NCBI GenBank assembly: GCA_019689615.1
Contig: JADGHD010000256.1
Span: 1-7,148, forward strand
Length of the DNA: 7,148 bases
Direction: 5' to 3'
Source: Frankia sp.
Lineage (GTDB): Bacteria; Actinomycetota; Actinomycetes; Frankiales; Frankiaceae
Part shown: in pieces, positions 6,829-7,148 of the stretch
Position numbering within the stretch: the first letter of the stretch is position 1
Layout of the letters: every line of letters begins with the position of its first letter
The notes under the pieces: generated by a model
The model's input: the letters and a program-made list of their open reading frames with translations, nothing else
What the model was told of the DNA's origin: nothing
Databases searched by the model: none
Program-made: the position numbers and the translations under genes

Positions 6829-6836
6829 TCCTCCGC

Positions 6837-7106
6837 GTGGCCAACATCAAGTCGCAGATCAAGCGCATTCGCACGAACGAGCAGCGCCGGCTGCGCAACA
6901 AGGCCGTGAAGTCCGAGCTCAAGACGCTCGTGCGTCGTTTCCGCGAGGCCGCGGACGCCGGGGACGTCGATGCCGCGACCGCCTCGATGCGGGTCGCCGC
7001 GCGCAAGCTCGACAAGGCGGTCAGCAAGGGCGTCATTCACGCCAACCAGGCGGCCAACCGCAAGTCCGCGATGGCCCGCCGGCACGCCGCGCTGATCAAC
7101 TCCTGA
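6837..7106 (+). CDS. rpsT: 30S ribosomal protein S20
   Basis: S20 binds 16S rRNA early in assembly of the small ribosomal subunit. The 89-residue product is the normal size (about 85-90) and very basic. It shows the family pattern: [14 protein letters not shown] at the N-terminus (2-15), a long helix rich in Lys and Arg (16-40), the helical middle [16 protein letters not shown] (46-61), and the signature [19 protein letters not shown] (64-82). The GTG start is supported by GAGGT at good spacing, and Ala at position 2 is usual for S20. A non-ATG start also occurs in E. coli rpsT (UUG), where it matters for autoregulation; that parallel is knowledge of the family rather than evidence here. The gene is divergent from lepA and probably monocistronic, given the hairpin just downstream. 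Confidence 0.97.
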   Translation: MANIKSQIKRIRTNEQRRLRNKAVKSELKTLVRRFREAADAGDVDAATASMRVAARKLDKAVSKGVIHANQAANRKSAMARRHAALINS

Positions 7107-7113
7107 TCGCACT

Positions 7114-7146
7114 CCGCGCGCCAACCCGGCAACGCCCGGCGCGCGG
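7114..7146 (+). terminator. rpsT: Terminator-like hairpin after rpsT
   Basis: CCGCGCGCC (7114-7122) pairs perfectly with GGCGCGCGG (7138-7146), a 9-bp all-G/C stem around a 15-nt loop, starting eight bases after the rpsT stop. The window ends two bases later, so a following U-tract cannot be checked. Its position and strength suit a terminator of rpsT. Confidence 0.6.
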
Positions 7147-7148
7147 CC

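Larger units (their letters stand above)
6346..6836. other. 491-bp gap between divergent lepA and rpsT
   Basis: I find no supportable gene here. Frames open through it on both strands lack family motifs and the strong third-position G/C bias of the real genes. The gap should contain the lepA promoter (minus strand) and the rpsT promoter and leader (plus strand). I could not identify a convincing lepA promoter. The rpsT side holds a candidate -10 box near 6629 and four predicted stem-loops, listed separately. Confidence 0.7.

Noticed and set aside
6478..6909. 143-codon plus-strand frame running into rpsT
   Set aside because: It is Arg/Pro/Gly-rich with no motif, and it overlaps the secure rpsT in another frame.

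Overview
This window comes from a very GC-rich actinobacterium. Codon third positions are almost all G or C, GTG starts are frequent, and the LepA and S20 sequences look actinobacterial. A Frankia-like or related soil actinomycete is my best guess; that is inference from composition and protein style, not a database match. The content is mostly conserved housekeeping genes. I see no mobile element, CRISPR array, phage gene, toxin-antitoxin pair or defence system.

Layout: (1) 1-2174, plus strand: the 3' part of comEC, the DNA-uptake channel, truncated by the window edge. (2) 2280-3281, plus: holA, the delta subunit of DNA polymerase III. (3) 3278-3559, plus: a 93-residue two-helix membrane protein that overlaps holA by 4 bp (GTGA). 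(4) 3675-4307, plus: tag, 3-methyladenine DNA glycosylase I, preceded by a 12-codon micro-ORF with a strong ribosome binding site. (5) 4308-4494: a repeat-rich gap between convergent genes, holding a tandem duplication of the end of tag and a long inverted repeat. (6) 6345-4495, minus: lepA (elongation factor 4). (7) 6346-6836: a 491-bp gap between divergent genes, with a structured leader upstream of rpsT. (8) 6837-7106, plus: rpsT (ribosomal protein S20), followed by a terminator-like hairpin at the window edge.

Functionally, comEC, holA and the small membrane gene are probably one transcription unit. The grouping of comEC, holA, rpsT and lepA is an old bacterial gene neighbourhood, known for example from Bacillus subtilis. 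The departures here are tag and the small membrane gene, placed between holA and lepA. LepA and S20 both act at the ribosome and are divergently transcribed from the shared gap.

The observations most worth a second look are non-coding or very small: the micro-ORF whose stop overlaps the tag start, the duplicated tag 3' end, and the chain of predicted stem-loops in front of rpsT.
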